Part shown: positions 26,581 to 35,468 of the stretch, piece after piece
How the letters are laid out: every line of letters begins with the position of its first letter
Position numbering within the stretch: the stretch's first letter is position 1
Made by a program: the position numbers and the translations under genes
Assembly: GCF_900110465.1 (NCBI RefSeq)
Contig: NZ_FODV01000001.1
Location: 434,001 to 498,000, forward strand
Direction: 5' to 3'
DNA: 64,000 nucleotides
Source of the DNA: Halogranum amylolyticum
GTDB lineage: Archaea; Halobacteriota; Halobacteria; Halobacteriales; Haloferacaceae
The notes under the pieces: generated by a model
What the model saw: only the letters and a program-made list of their open reading frames with translations
Databases searched by the model: none
What the model was told of the DNA's origin: nothing

Positions 26581-27864
26581 ATGACACACTCCCGCACCGT
26601 CGAACTCGAGGGTCACATCATCGACTCCGGGATGTTGCAGCAGGCGATGGGTATCGTGATGGATCTCGACGGCAACTTCAACGTCGAGGCGTTCGACGTC
26701 GGCGTCCACAAAGAGGACGAGTCGTACTGCCGAATGGAGATCTACGCGGACGACGCGGTGACGCTGCAGGAGATCGTCCACGAACTCCACCAGATCGGAG
26801 CGAACCTCACCGACCCGGTCGACGCCAAACTGGTCGCGGCTCCGGCAGACCAGGTCGTCCCCAAGGGGTTCTACTCGACGACGAACCACCCGACGCAGGT
26901 CCGCTACGAGGGTGAGTGGATCGAAGTGGAGAACATCGAGATGGACTGCGCCATCGTCGTCGAACCGGGGTCGGCGAGCGAGCAGAACTCGGAGGGCTCC
27001 GGCGACGTTGTCGAGGCAGCCGACGGAGGTCCACGCGCGTACACGAAGGTACTCAACGCTATCGAGGCGGGCGACCTCGTCGTCACCGACGAGGCGGGTA
27101 TCCGCGTCGACCCACCGGAACGCCCGCGCGACAGCTCCGGTCCTTTCGGCTTCATGCAGGGTGGCGTCTCCTCGGAGCGACCCTCCGAGTCGCTCATCCG
27201 GCAGGTCGCGGAGGCGCTCGTCGAGACCAAGGAGACCGGTGGGAAAGTGCTCGTCGTCGCCGGTCCGGCGCTCATCCACGCCGGCGCGGCCGACGACCTG
27301 GCGCGGCTCGTCCGCGAGGGGTTCGTGGACATGATCTCGGCGGGCAACGGCTTTGCGACCCACGACATCGAGCGCGGCCTCTACGGGACGTCGCTGGGGA
27401 TGGATATGGAGACGATGGAACACCCACGGAAGGGACACAAGCACCACATCTACACTATCAGCGAGGTGATCCGTGCCGGCGGCATCGCCGAGGCAGTCGA
27501 CGAGGGGCTCGTCGACTCCGGCATCATGTACGAGTGCGTCCAGAACGACGTCCCCTACGTGCTCGCGGGGTCGATCCGTGACGACGGACCGCTCCCCGAC
27601 ACCATCACCGACGCCGTCGAGGCGCAGAACGCCATCCGCGAACAGGCACACGAGGCCGACATGGTGTTGATGCTGTCGACGCTGCTTCACTCGGTCGCCG
27701 TCGGCAACTGTCTCTCGTCGACGACGAAGGTCGTCTGCGTCGACATCAACCCCGCGACCGTCACCCAACTGCTCGACCGCGGCAGTTCGCAGGCGATCGG
27801 GATGGTCACCGACATCGGGACGTTCGTCCCGTCGCTCGCGGACGAAGTGCTCGCCGAGGAGTGA
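26581..27864 (+). CDS. Archaeal-type ornithine cyclodeaminase (TIGR00300 family)
   Basis: 427 residues. N-terminal LOR/SDH-type domain (LEGHIIDSGMLQQAMGIVMD, VHELHQIGANLTDP) and a C-terminal Rossmann-like domain (GKVLVVAGPALIHAGAADDL, MISAGNGFATHDIERGLYGT, VCVDINPATVTQLLDRGSSQ). Homologues studied in methanogens and the C-terminal part of cyanobacterial ArgZ/AgrE convert ornithine to proline and ammonia with NAD. They are unrelated to the bacterial mu-crystallin-type cyclodeaminase. The residues around 145-190 hold a Ser/Glu-rich insertion. Stands alone. Confidence 0.85.
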   Translation: MTHSRTVELEGHIIDSGMLQQAMGIVMDLDGNFNVEAFDVGVHKEDESYCRMEIYADDAVTLQEIVHELHQIGANLTDPVDAKLVAAPADQVVPKGFYSTTNHPTQVRYEGEWIEVENIEMDCAIVVEPGSASEQNSEGSGDVVEAADGGPRAYTKVLNAIEAGDLVVTDEAGIRVDPPERPRDSSGPFGFMQGGVSSERPSESLIRQVAEALVETKETGGKVLVVAGPALIHAGAADDLARLVREGFVDMISAGNGFATHDIERGLYGTSLGMDMETMEHPRKGHKHHIYTISEVIRAGGIAEAVDEGLVDSGIMYECVQNDVPYVLAGSIRDDGPLPDTITDAVEAQNAIREQAHEADMVLMLSTLLHSVAVGNCLSSTTKVVCVDINPATVTQLLDRGSSQAIGMVTDIGTFVPSLADEVLAEE

Positions 27865-27969
27865 CACTCCGACGCCCTCGACCACCTTCCTTCTACTAAT
27901 AGCTACGGGAGACGTTCACTACACCCGTCAAGTCAGTTGTATTTGATATGTCAGTGACTGTTCTATGGG

Positions 27970-27976
27970 ATTTATA
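27970..27976 (+). promoter_or_regulatory. TATA box of the PD-(D/E)XK-like gene
   Basis: ATTTATAC with its centre about 27 nt before ATG 28000, consistent with a leaderless mRNA. Upstream DNA 27938-27965 is also AT-rich (GTATTTGATATGTCAG). Confidence 0.6.
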
Positions 27977-27999
27977 CTCGTGTCGCTGCAGAACGAGAT

Positions 28000-28326
28000 A
28001 TGACCAGTCGCTCCGACGAACGCGAGACGGCACACGACACCGGCGTCGCCCGGGAGGCGGAGGAACTGGAACGTGCTGGATGGACAGTCACCGCCGCCGT
28101 CCCGGGATGGGACGACCCCGACCGGATCGACGGCTACGTCCCCGACATCGTCGCCACGAAGCGCAGCACCCGACGCGTCATCGAGGTCGAGACCGATACA
28201 TCGGCCGACCAGGACCGACATACGGCGCTCCGAGACGTCGCCGACCGACGACGAGAGACAGTGTTCTACGTCATCCTCGTCGACTCGAACGGTCGGCGCG
28301 TCCAGTACACCGACGCGCTCGCCTGA
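28000..28326 (+). CDS. Small protein with PD-(D/E)XK-like nuclease motif
   Basis: 108 residues. After a Glu-rich helix (REAEELERAGWTVTAAVPG), GYVPDIVATKRSTRRVIEVET supplies the Asp ... Glu-x-Glu spacing of the PD-(D/E)XK fold, with strands around VTAAVPG, IEVET and TVFYVILVDSN. The last Lys is replaced (EVE-T-D rather than E-x-K), so catalysis is uncertain. No partner gene for a restriction system is next to it. A regulatory or inactive-fold role is possible. Confidence 0.6.
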   Translation: MTSRSDERETAHDTGVAREAEELERAGWTVTAAVPGWDDPDRIDGYVPDIVATKRSTRRVIEVETDTSADQDRHTALRDVADRRRETVFYVILVDSNGRRVQYTDALA

Positions 28327-28337
28327 CGGCGCCGACG

Positions 28338-28739
28338 CTACACCTCCTCTCGGGGGACCACCACCATCGGTCGATTCGCGTTCAGGAGGATGTCTTGTGC
28401 GACGCTTCCGAAGACGACCTTCGACGTCGGGTTCCGCTTTCTGACCCCGAGGACGATCTCGTCGGCGTCGATCTGCTCCGCGTAGCCGACGATGTCCTCG
28501 GCGGGGCTGTTCTCGCGGACGAACTGGTGGGTCTCGACATCCGCAGTCGCTCCTAATCGGGCGCCGACGGCGTTGAGCGCGTCCTCGCCGTCGCGGACGT
28601 CCGCCGAAGACGTCGCGTCACCGCCGCGCAGGGAGTTGACGGCGTGGACGACGTCGCCTTCCTGCAGTCGGTCGTCGAGGTAGTCACAGAGCAGCGCGCT
28701 GGTGTGGACGGAGTTCGTCGCGAGTACGAACGTTGTCAT
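28338..28739 (-). CDS. UspA-type universal stress protein
   Basis: 133 residues from ATG 28739. Rossmann-like Usp fold: TTFVLATNSVHTSALLCDYL, then DADEIVLGVRKRNPTSKVVF and the ATP-binding G-x2-G-x9-G(S/T)-like VFGSVAQDILLNANRPMVVV. The phosphate-loop spacing is kept in part (GVRKRNPTSKVVFGSVAQ), so nucleotide binding is likely. Divergent from the PGF-CTERM protein gene. Confidence 0.9.
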   Translation of the reverse strand: MTTFVLATNSVHTSALLCDYLDDRLQEGDVVHAVNSLRGGDATSSADVRDGEDALNAVGARLGATADVETHQFVRENSPAEDIVGYAEQIDADEIVLGVRKRNPTSKVVFGSVAQDILLNANRPMVVVPREEV

Positions 28740-28812
28740 ACCACACACCGTGCGGCGAGCACATATAAAACGCTCCACAAAGTATTTGCCGAAGACAACT
28801 CTCGTATATGAC
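28740..28812. promoter_or_regulatory. Compact divergent promoter, uspA / surface protein
   Basis: Only 73 bp. Minus-strand TTTTATATG (28761-28769) is about 25 nt from the usp ATG; plus-strand AAGTATTTG (about 28779-28787) is 30 nt from the surface-protein ATG. The two cores lie 15-20 bp apart, so TFB/TBP binding could be mutually exclusive. Confidence 0.55.
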
Positions 28813-29823
28813 ATGAACCGCGAGACGACACTGACGGCCGGCGCGGCCGTCGTGGTCGCGGTCACTCTCCTCGCCGCCGCCGTCGTCCCCGGCGTGCTCG
28901 CCGATCCGACCGACCGCGGGCCGCTCCCGCCGGGCCGCGTCACCCTCGCGGACGACCTGGCGCTCGCACCGAGCAACGTGACCGGGCAGACCGCGACGCT
29001 CGACGTCGAGACGCGACTCCACCACCGGGGGAACCTCGCAAACAACGTAACGGTTCGATTCCGCGCCGTCGACGCCGAGTCCGGTCTCGTCGAGACGACG
29101 CGGATCGTCGACGTCGGCAACCTCACTCGGGACGGCGAGCGCGTCGTCCGGACGAACCTGACGGTCCGACGCGAAGGCGACTACCGGATCGAGACGGTCG
29201 TCTTCCGCGACACCGAGCGCGTCGACTCGGGGACGACGACCGTCCGTGGCCTCGGAGCGCTCACTCCCGCGTACGCCCGGACGAGCGTCGGGTTCACCGA
29301 CTCGGACGTGTTGCCGCCAGTCGCCGTGTCGGTGGCCGACACGGCGGACAATCGGACGACGCTGTCGCTCGGCGCGTCGCTGACGAACCGCGGCGACGGC
29401 CCCTCCGAGGACCTGCAGGTGACGCTCGTGTTGCGACAGGCCGACTCGAATCTCGTCGCTGGCCGCCAGACCGTCGACGTCGGAACCGTCCGCCCGGGCC
29501 GGACCGCCACCGCCGAGACGACGGTGACGGTCCCCTCGAACTACAACTACTACGTCGACGCGGTGCTGTGGAAAGACGGCGTGATGGTCGACACCGCACA
29601 GAGCGTGGCCAACCTCGACCCCCAGCGACGCATCCGGGTCAACGAGTCCGTCGAGGACGTCGAGTTCCGCGTCGAGGACTTCGAGACCGACTCGGGGGCC
29701 GGGGGCGACGACGGCGGTGGCCCGCGCACGACGACCGAGACCGAGTCGCCCGGTTTCGGCGTCGGTGTGGCGGTGGCCGCGCTGGCCGCGAGTGCGCTTC
29801 TCGCTCGGCGGTGGTCGCGATGA
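28813..29823 (+). CDS. PGF-CTERM surface protein (DUF7490-like)
   Basis: 336 residues. N-terminal signal (TLTAGAAVVVAVTLLAAAVV), two CARDB-like beta-sandwich repeats (LTVRREGDYRIETVVFRDTE in the first, TVTVPSNYNYYVDAVLWKDG in the second, with matching VDVGNL / VDVGTV strands), a Gly/Asp/Thr-rich linker and an end of PGF-CTERM type: SPGFGVGVAVAALAASALLA then RRW. That tail is the recognition signal of archaeosortase ArtA, so the mature protein is probably lipid-anchored on the cell surface. The next gene overlaps by 4 nt. Confidence 0.8.
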   Translation: MNRETTLTAGAAVVVAVTLLAAAVVPGVLADPTDRGPLPPGRVTLADDLALAPSNVTGQTATLDVETRLHHRGNLANNVTVRFRAVDAESGLVETTRIVDVGNLTRDGERVVRTNLTVRREGDYRIETVVFRDTERVDSGTTTVRGLGALTPAYARTSVGFTDSDVLPPVAVSVADTADNRTTLSLGASLTNRGDGPSEDLQVTLVLRQADSNLVAGRQTVDVGTVRPGRTATAETTVTVPSNYNYYVDAVLWKDGVMVDTAQSVANLDPQRRIRVNESVEDVEFRVEDFETDSGAGGDDGGGPRTTTETESPGFGVGVAVAALAASALLARRWSR

Positions 29824-30128
29824 GTTCGGCGTCCGCTCCCGGCGACGACGACCGTCTCGGTTCCACCGACGGTGGCGACGTCGTCGAGTCGGCCCCCAGC
29901 GAGTCGTCGCGAGACGTGCGGACGTACGTCAACTACGCGATCCTCGCGGGGCTCTGTCTGCTCGCGCTCGTCGCGGCGCTGCAGTTCTACCTCAGCACGT
30001 CGCGAGCGATCGACATCTGGGTGACGCGCGAGTACCGCTCGCTGTTCCAGGCCGTGTTCAACCTCGTCGTCCTGCTCGTCGTCAGCGCGGGTATCTCGCT
30101 GCAGCTGCGACGGCTGTACGGATCGTAG
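29820..30128 (+). CDS. Small two-span membrane protein, partner of the PGF-CTERM protein
   Basis: 102 residues from ATG 29820, overlapping the surface-protein stop (ATGA). About 30 disordered residues rich in Asp/Ser, then two hydrophobic spans (YAILAGLCLLALVAALQFYL and LFQAVFNLVVLLVVSAGISL) joined by a charged loop. No known domain. Coupled translation suggests it works with, or helps place, the surface protein. Confidence 0.7.
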   Translation: MSSASAPGDDDRLGSTDGGDVVESAPSESSRDVRTYVNYAILAGLCLLALVAALQFYLSTSRAIDIWVTREYRSLFQAVFNLVVLLVVSAGISLQLRRLYGS

Positions 30129-30185
30129 GCTCTCAGAGAGCGCTCGCACCCGAGCGTTTATCGGCCTCGTCGTCGGCCATGGGGT

Positions 30186-31496
30186 ATGGTACGCTTCCTG
30201 TTCGTCTCCGCCGACGCCGCCCTGATCACCGACCTCGCGTGGCAGGTCCACAGGGAGGGACACGACGTGAAGTACTACATCGAGGCCGAGAGCGACCGAG
30301 AGATCGGCGACGGGTTCGTCCCCAAGACCGACGACTGGGAGGCGGAGGTCGAGTGGGCCGACGTCGTCGTCTTCGACGACGTCTGGGTCGGGTCGGACGT
30401 CGGCACCGGCGCGCTCGCACGGGAACTCCGCGAGCGAGGAAAGGCCGTCGTCGGTGGCACCCCGAACACCGATCGGCTCGAAGAGGACCGCGGCTACGCG
30501 ATGGAGATCCTCGAAGAGCACGGTGTCAACACGATCGAGCACCACGTCTTCGAGGACTTCGACGCCGGCATCCAGCACGTCCAAGAGAATCCCGCGCCGT
30601 ACGTGATCAAACCGCTCGGAGAGGTCCAGAACGTCAAGCGACTGCTCTATGTGGGCAACGAGGACGACGGCAGTGACGTCGTCGAGGTCCTTCGCGCCTA
30701 CAAAAAAGCGTGGGGACACCGGATGAAGGGGTTCCAGCTGCAGCGGAAAGTCGAAGGCGTCGAGATCGCTATCTGCGGGTTCTTCAACGGGAACGAGTTC
30801 ATCGACCAAGTAAATTTTAATTTTGAACATAAGAAATTATTCCCGGGAAACATCGGCCCCTCGACCGGCGAGATGGGAACCTCGATGTTCTGGGCAGGAC
30901 AGAACAAACTGTTCAAAGAGACGCTTGGTAAGATCGAGGATTGGCTCGCCAACGAGGGGTATGTCGGAAGCATCGACATCAACTGCATCGTCAATGAGAA
31001 TGGAATCTACCCCTTAGAGTTCACCCCGCGGTTCGGCTACCCCACGATTGCTCTCCAAGAGGAATCGATTGAGTCCTCAACAGGGGCGTTCTTCTACGAG
31101 CTCGCACACGGCAATGAACCCGATGTAGAGGTTCACAACGGGTTCCAGATCGCTGTTCGTGTCGTTCTGCCACCGTTCCCGTTCGACGACGAGAAAACGT
31201 ACGATGAAAACTCCCGAAACGCCGCGGTCGTCTTCGAGACCGAGAGCCGTGAGGGAATCCACCTCGAAGACGCAAAGAAAATTGACGGGCAATGGCGTGT
31301 CGCGGGCGACAACGGGATGCCGCTCGTCGTCACGGGGAAGGGAGAGACGATGCAGGCTGCACGCGAGCAGGCGTATGGCCGCATCAACGACATCGTGATA
31401 CCGAACATGTACTACCGGGACGACGTCGGCGAACGGTGGATCGACGGCGACGGCGACCGACTGCTGGCGTGGGGGTATCTCGGTCCACAACAGTAG
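30186..31496 (+). CDS. PurD-like ATP-grasp ligase
   Basis: 436 residues. The fold is that of phosphoribosylamine-glycine ligase: N-terminal MVRFLFVSADAALITDLAWQ, ATP-grasp core with PYVIKPLGEVQNVKRLLYV and VEGVEIAICGFFNG, and the metal-binding LEFTPRFGYPTIALQ, where true PurD has an E-x-N-x-RFGDPE wording. The substitutions argue against a housekeeping PurD; substrate unknown. Around 30805-31390 the DNA is visibly AT-richer with codons rare elsewhere in this window (AAT, TTT, TTA, ATT), while both ends are normal. This looks like a mosaic from recombination with a more AT-rich homologue. Confidence 0.75.
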   Translation: MVRFLFVSADAALITDLAWQVHREGHDVKYYIEAESDREIGDGFVPKTDDWEAEVEWADVVVFDDVWVGSDVGTGALARELRERGKAVVGGTPNTDRLEEDRGYAMEILEEHGVNTIEHHVFEDFDAGIQHVQENPAPYVIKPLGEVQNVKRLLYVGNEDDGSDVVEVLRAYKKAWGHRMKGFQLQRKVEGVEIAICGFFNGNEFIDQVNFNFEHKKLFPGNIGPSTGEMGTSMFWAGQNKLFKETLGKIEDWLANEGYVGSIDINCIVNENGIYPLEFTPRFGYPTIALQEESIESSTGAFFYELAHGNEPDVEVHNGFQIAVRVVLPPFPFDDEKTYDENSRNAAVVFETESREGIHLEDAKKIDGQWRVAGDNGMPLVVTGKGETMQAAREQAYGRINDIVIPNMYYRDDVGERWIDGDGDRLLAWGYLGPQQ

Positions 31497-31605
31497 TTCG
31501 GGGAGAAACCGGATGGGCAGACAGTCGTCTCGAGACGATTTCGTTTCGATAGCGACCGAATCCTGTTGACCGAAAGACACAAATCAGTTGCGTGAGTGAT
31601 AGAAG

Positions 31606-32070
31606 ATGATGCCCTCCCAACCCACCCGTCGGGCACTGTTGGCCACCTGTGGCGCGATGACTGCCTCTCTCACCGGCTGTCTCTCCGACCTCAGTGTCTC
31701 CAGCCTCGCCGGAGACGAGGAGTCGACCGGAAACGCCTCGAACGCCGCCGGCGACGCGGACGGGACGGCGAGCGCGACGGTCCAGACCGCGCGACCCACC
31801 CACTGTATGGCCGTCACCATCGACAGCTACCTCGACCCCCAGAACGACGACTCGGGACGGGAGTCACTGGTCGTCGAGGTCGACCTCAACGTCTCCGATC
31901 CGCCGACGCTGAGCGGGGAGATCGTCTCCTGCGAGGGGACGGAGTCCGTCTCGAGACAGCTCGCCGACGGCGGCGGTCGCTTCGAGTTCGGCCCCTACGA
32001 GGCGGACTGTGTCGAACGCTACGACTTCTGGCTGGAAGGCTGTCGAGACGGATCGAACGCCGAGAACTGA
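31606..32070 (+). CDS. Tat-exported lipoprotein of unknown function
   Basis: 154 residues (ATG 31606 or the adjacent ATG 31609). N-terminal TRRALLATCGAMTASLTGC joins a twin-Arg signal with a lipobox ending at Cys, so the protein is exported folded and lipid-anchored. A Ser/Asn/Gly linker follows, then a small beta-domain with three Cys (VSCEGTES, EADCVERYDFWLEGC). No known domain recognised. Confidence 0.75.
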   Translation: MMPSQPTRRALLATCGAMTASLTGCLSDLSVSSLAGDEESTGNASNAAGDADGTASATVQTARPTHCMAVTIDSYLDPQNDDSGRESLVVEVDLNVSDPPTLSGEIVSCEGTESVSRQLADGGGRFEFGPYEADCVERYDFWLEGCRDGSNAEN

Positions 32071-32085
32071 CGCAGAACGGACGGT

Positions 32086-32952
32086 TCAGGCGAGTATCGA
32101 CCACGCGACGAAGACGACGAGACCGCCGATGGTGGTGCTCGCGACGGCGTGTAGTCGGAGTTGGTCGAGGAGTTGGTGTGCGTCTCCTTCGAGTTTCAAC
32201 ACGTCGTGGATCTCACTGCCGATCTCACACCGTGGGAGGAAATCCATCGCCACGTGGAGGAACACGCCGGCGGCGAAGCCGAAGACGACGCCCCGGACCG
32301 CACCGGACGCCGGGACGGCGACGAAGCTCGAGAGGAGCGCGGTGATGCCGACGCCGGCCGCCGGCAGGAGCAGCGCGGTCCACCCGTGGTCGTTGCGAGT
32401 GAGTCTGTCCGCGGCCGCATAGCCCGCCGGTCCCTTGTGAGAGACGATGGCGAGCCCGAGCAGCGGGCCGAGCTCCGGCATGTTGCCGTAGATGATACCG
32501 ATGATCGCGCCCGCCGAGAACGAGTGGGCGCTGAGTTCAGCGACGGTCCGGTCGAGCGGGAGATCCATGTGCGCGAGTCGGTGGCCGACGGTGTGCGAGC
32601 CGAAGCCGACGAGCAGGCCGAGTGCGATGCCGAACCCGCCGTACTGCGGCATCCCGCCCGAGACACCGATCGCCTGCGGGACGAGGAAGACCGCCGCGCT
32701 CGTGATCATCGCGCCGCTGGCGAGACCGTACCCCCAGACGAGTGACTCGGCGTGGTCCTGCCGAGTGTACGTCGCGACGACGCCCGCACCGGCCATCGCC
32801 ACGAACGCGACCCACGAGATCCCGAGGAGCTTCCAGAGACCGGCCTGCACGGCGAACGCAGAGAGGACGAGCAGGACGGCCACGCTCGCAACACCGACCG
32901 TCGAGACCTCGCGGAGGTTCCGAGAGCTACCGGCGATGTCGGTGAGTGCCAT
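32086..32952 (-). CDS. ZIP-family metal transporter
   Basis: 288 residues from ATG 32952. About eight hydrophobic spans. The metal-path helices read HSFSAGAIIGIIYG (the HSFxEG-type motif, Glu replaced by Ala) and LAIVSHKGPAGYAA, with a third His in VFLHVAMDFLP. ZIPs move Zn2+ or Fe2+ inward. A minus-strand TATTAAGC (about 32974-32981) lies 26 nt before the ATG. Substitution of the ligand Glu makes the substrate uncertain. Confidence 0.85.
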   Translation of the reverse strand: MALTDIAGSSRNLREVSTVGVASVAVLLVLSAFAVQAGLWKLLGISWVAFVAMAGAGVVATYTRQDHAESLVWGYGLASGAMITSAAVFLVPQAIGVSGGMPQYGGFGIALGLLVGFGSHTVGHRLAHMDLPLDRTVAELSAHSFSAGAIIGIIYGNMPELGPLLGLAIVSHKGPAGYAAADRLTRNDHGWTALLLPAAGVGITALLSSFVAVPASGAVRGVVFGFAAGVFLHVAMDFLPRCEIGSEIHDVLKLEGDAHQLLDQLRLHAVASTTIGGLVVFVAWSILA

Positions 32953-33016
32953 ATTATTAACTCGATGATTACGCTTAATAGGGTTGTCGATGCGGTCACA
33001 GACTCGTCGAGGAGGT

Positions 33017-34018
33017 CTACGGGGTGGGTGCGGCCTTCTGGAGCGCCGTCTCGGCGATGTTGCCGCCGTAGTCGGCGCTCCGGGAGATGGAGTCGACGAT
33101 GAGTCCGAGCATCTGTGCGCGGGCGGGGTCGAGCTCACGGAGGAGTTCGTCGATCGCGCGGGCGTGTTCGTCGATCTCCTGGACGGCTTCGCGGGCGTCG
33201 TTGGCGAGACGAGTCGCCTCGACGCTGTCGTCGGTGAACAGCGCGTCCATCCCGCCGTCGATGACGTCCGCCGCGTCGTCGTGGAGTTCGCCGAGCGCCT
33301 GCAGCACGTCGTCGGGGATGGGTTCTTCGAGCGTTAGCGTGAGATGGGCGATCTTCGTCGCGTGGTCGCCGATGCGCTCTAGTTGCCGGGCGCTGGAGTG
33401 GTAGTCGAAACAGATCTCGCGAGGGAGTCCGAGCTCCTCGGCGGCCTTCGGCGTTCTGAGGGTCGTGCGGAAGATACGCGAGACGACCATCCAGAGGCGG
33501 TCGACGTCGTCGTCGCGCTGGATCACGTCTCGAGCCATGTCATCGTCGTTCTCTTCGAGCGCCGCCACGGCGTCTTCGAGCATCGAGAGCGCGATGAGAC
33601 GCATCCGGGTGACGGCGTTGTGGATCGAGAGCTCCGAGGAGTCGAGCAGGTCGCGGATGACGACCCGGTCGCGAGTCTCCTCGAGCACCTCCAGGCCGAC
33701 GAGCCCCTGTGTCGCCTTGCGGATCGTCCGACGCTGGTCGTTCGAGATCCGGGAGTTCTCGAGGGCGATGATGTCGAAGCCGCTGACGTACATCGTCATC
33801 ACCGCACGCATGAGTTCGTCACCGTCGAGGCTCGTGATGTCGAGCGTCCCCTCGGTCCGTTCCTCCTCGCTTCGAGGCGTCAAAAAGAGCGAGTCACCCT
33901 CCGGGTAGAACTCCACCTGGCTGCCCGCGCTGACGCCGTTCTCGGTCGCCCAGTCCTTCGGAATCGACACCGTGTACGTCGATCCCCCGGTGACCTGCAC
34001 CTTCCGTGTCTCGACCAT
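33017..34018 (-). CDS. AbrB-PhoU phosphate-uptake regulator
   Basis: 333 residues from ATG 34018. Residues 1-45 form an AbrB/SpoVT DNA-binding hairpin (VQVTGGSTYTVSIPKDWATE); a PhoU part with helical bundles follows (LDSSELSIHNAVTRMRLIAL, LERIGDHATKIAHLTLTLEE, SISRSADYGGNIAE). The DNA-binding arm plus PhoU sensing suits a transcriptional regulator of the divergent pst operon. In haloarchaea such proteins sit with pst genes; the ligand is not shown. Confidence 0.9.
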   Translation of the reverse strand: MVETRKVQVTGGSTYTVSIPKDWATENGVSAGSQVEFYPEGDSLFLTPRSEEERTEGTLDITSLDGDELMRAVMTMYVSGFDIIALENSRISNDQRRTIRKATQGLVGLEVLEETRDRVVIRDLLDSSELSIHNAVTRMRLIALSMLEDAVAALEENDDDMARDVIQRDDDVDRLWMVVSRIFRTTLRTPKAAEELGLPREICFDYHSSARQLERIGDHATKIAHLTLTLEEPIPDDVLQALGELHDDAADVIDGGMDALFTDDSVEATRLANDAREAVQEIDEHARAIDELLRELDPARAQMLGLIVDSISRSADYGGNIAETALQKAAPTP

Positions 34019-34331
34019 GTGAGTCGTTGGTGCGGAGCACACAATAAAACTGCTCATCTCTATATATCATCGCGCCTCGAACTCGTCAGACGACCGAGCG
34101 GTACGTCTCTCGGCGCGGTTGCTCCCGTTCTGTCGAGTATCTGTATTCGTGAAACGATCTCTCATACGTCCGATAGAGGGCCTACAGATTCGTCATACGC
34201 ATTTAATCTCTGACACGCCCGTCCGGAGACCAGCCGGACCGAGGTCGATCCACCCGTGAGCCGTACACATACCTACCACTATATAGTTGTCATAGCAGGG
34301 TACTTATGTCTCAGTCGGCCACGAACAATCG
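34019..34331. promoter_or_regulatory. Divergent pst / AbrB-PhoU control region
   Basis: 313 bp without a gene. For the regulator (minus): TTTTATTG near 34042-34049 is 27 nt from its ATG, with a second element GATATATAG (34060-34068). For pstS (plus): a 10-bp palindrome ACTATATAGT (34278-34287) holds the TATA about 50 nt before the ATG; GCATTTAATC (34199-34208) is an alternative. A motif such as TGTCATAGCAGGGTAC follows the palindrome. The stretch 34069-34190 carries no clear structure. Confidence 0.5.
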
Positions 34332-35366
34332 ATGACGCGACAGACGTCGGACGCGAAAGACGGCGTATCACGGCGGAAGTTCCTCGCCGGTGCAGGGACG
34401 GCAGGCGTGATGGGAATCGCGGGCTGTACGAGCAACCCCGGCGCGAGTTCCGGAGACGGTGGTTCCGGAAACGGCAGTTCCGGAAACGGCAGTGCCGGCG
34501 GAAGCTCCGGCAACCTCTCCGGCCAGGTCGTCGTCAAGGGAAGCAGTACGGTCTACCCGGTCTCCTCGGCGATCGCCGAGGAGTTCATGAAGGAACACGA
34601 GGTGAACGTCTCGGTCGACTCGACCGGCACCGGTGGCGGGTTCCAGAACCACTTCTGTCCCGGAAACGCCGACATCAACGGCGCGTCGCGCCCGATTCAG
34701 GACAGCGAGAAACAGCTCTGTTCGGACAACGACGTCAAGCCCATCGAGTTTCAGGTCGCCAGCGACGCGCTCACCGTCGCAGTCAACAACGAGGCCGACT
34801 GGGTCGACTGTCTGAGCTTCGACCAGCTCGCCCAGATCTGGAAGCCCGACGGCGCACAGATGTGGAGCGACATCAACTCCGAGTGGCCGGACAAGGAGTT
34901 CGAACTCTACGGGCCGGCGTCCTCCTCGGGGACGTTCGACTGGTTCATCGAGAACGTCATCGGCGAGGACGGCTCGCTTCGCAGTGACTACGAACCGACC
35001 GAGAACGACAACCGCATCATCCAGGGTATCGAGGGCTCGCAGTACGCGATGGGCTTCTTCGGCTTCGCCTACTACCAGGAGAACAGCGACAGCGTCAAAG
35101 CGGTCAAAATAAAGGAGAACGCCGACGGCAACTGTGTCGAGCCGACCATCGAGAACGCCAAGAGCGGCGACTACCCGATGACGCGACCGCTGTTCGTCTA
35201 CGCGGCGCAGTCCTCGCTGGAGGAGAAACAGCAGGTCTACGCGTTCATGGAGTACTACCTCAACCAGGCCGAGACGGACATCGTGAGCAGTATCGGGTAC
35301 GTCCCGTCCAGCACCAAACTCCGCGACGAGAACCTGAACAAACTGAAGCAGTACAGCGGCAACTGA
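34332..35366 (+). CDS. pstS: Phosphate ABC transporter substrate-binding lipoprotein PstS
   Basis: 344 residues. Tat motif SRRKFLAGAGTAGVMGIAGC with lipobox Cys, then a Ser/Gly/Asn linker (a 15-bp unit TTCCGGAAACGGCAG occurs twice in tandem). The binding domain shows VVKGSSTVYPVSSAIAEEF, DSTGTGGGFQNHFCPGNADI, and YGPASSSGTFDWFIE. PstS traps inorganic phosphate at the outer face of the membrane for PstCAB. Confidence 0.95.
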   Translation: MTRQTSDAKDGVSRRKFLAGAGTAGVMGIAGCTSNPGASSGDGGSGNGSSGNGSAGGSSGNLSGQVVVKGSSTVYPVSSAIAEEFMKEHEVNVSVDSTGTGGGFQNHFCPGNADINGASRPIQDSEKQLCSDNDVKPIEFQVASDALTVAVNNEADWVDCLSFDQLAQIWKPDGAQMWSDINSEWPDKEFELYGPASSSGTFDWFIENVIGEDGSLRSDYEPTENDNRIIQGIEGSQYAMGFFGFAYYQENSDSVKAVKIKENADGNCVEPTIENAKSGDYPMTRPLFVYAAQSSLEEKQQVYAFMEYYLNQAETDIVSSIGYVPSSTKLRDENLNKLKQYSGN

Positions 35367-35468
35367 GGCCGTCTGCGCCCGTCTTAGAGATCATCCAACG
35401 ACACCGACACACGACCGAACGACACGAACCATGCTGCTTTTGAAGGCACACAACTCAGTCACCACAAG

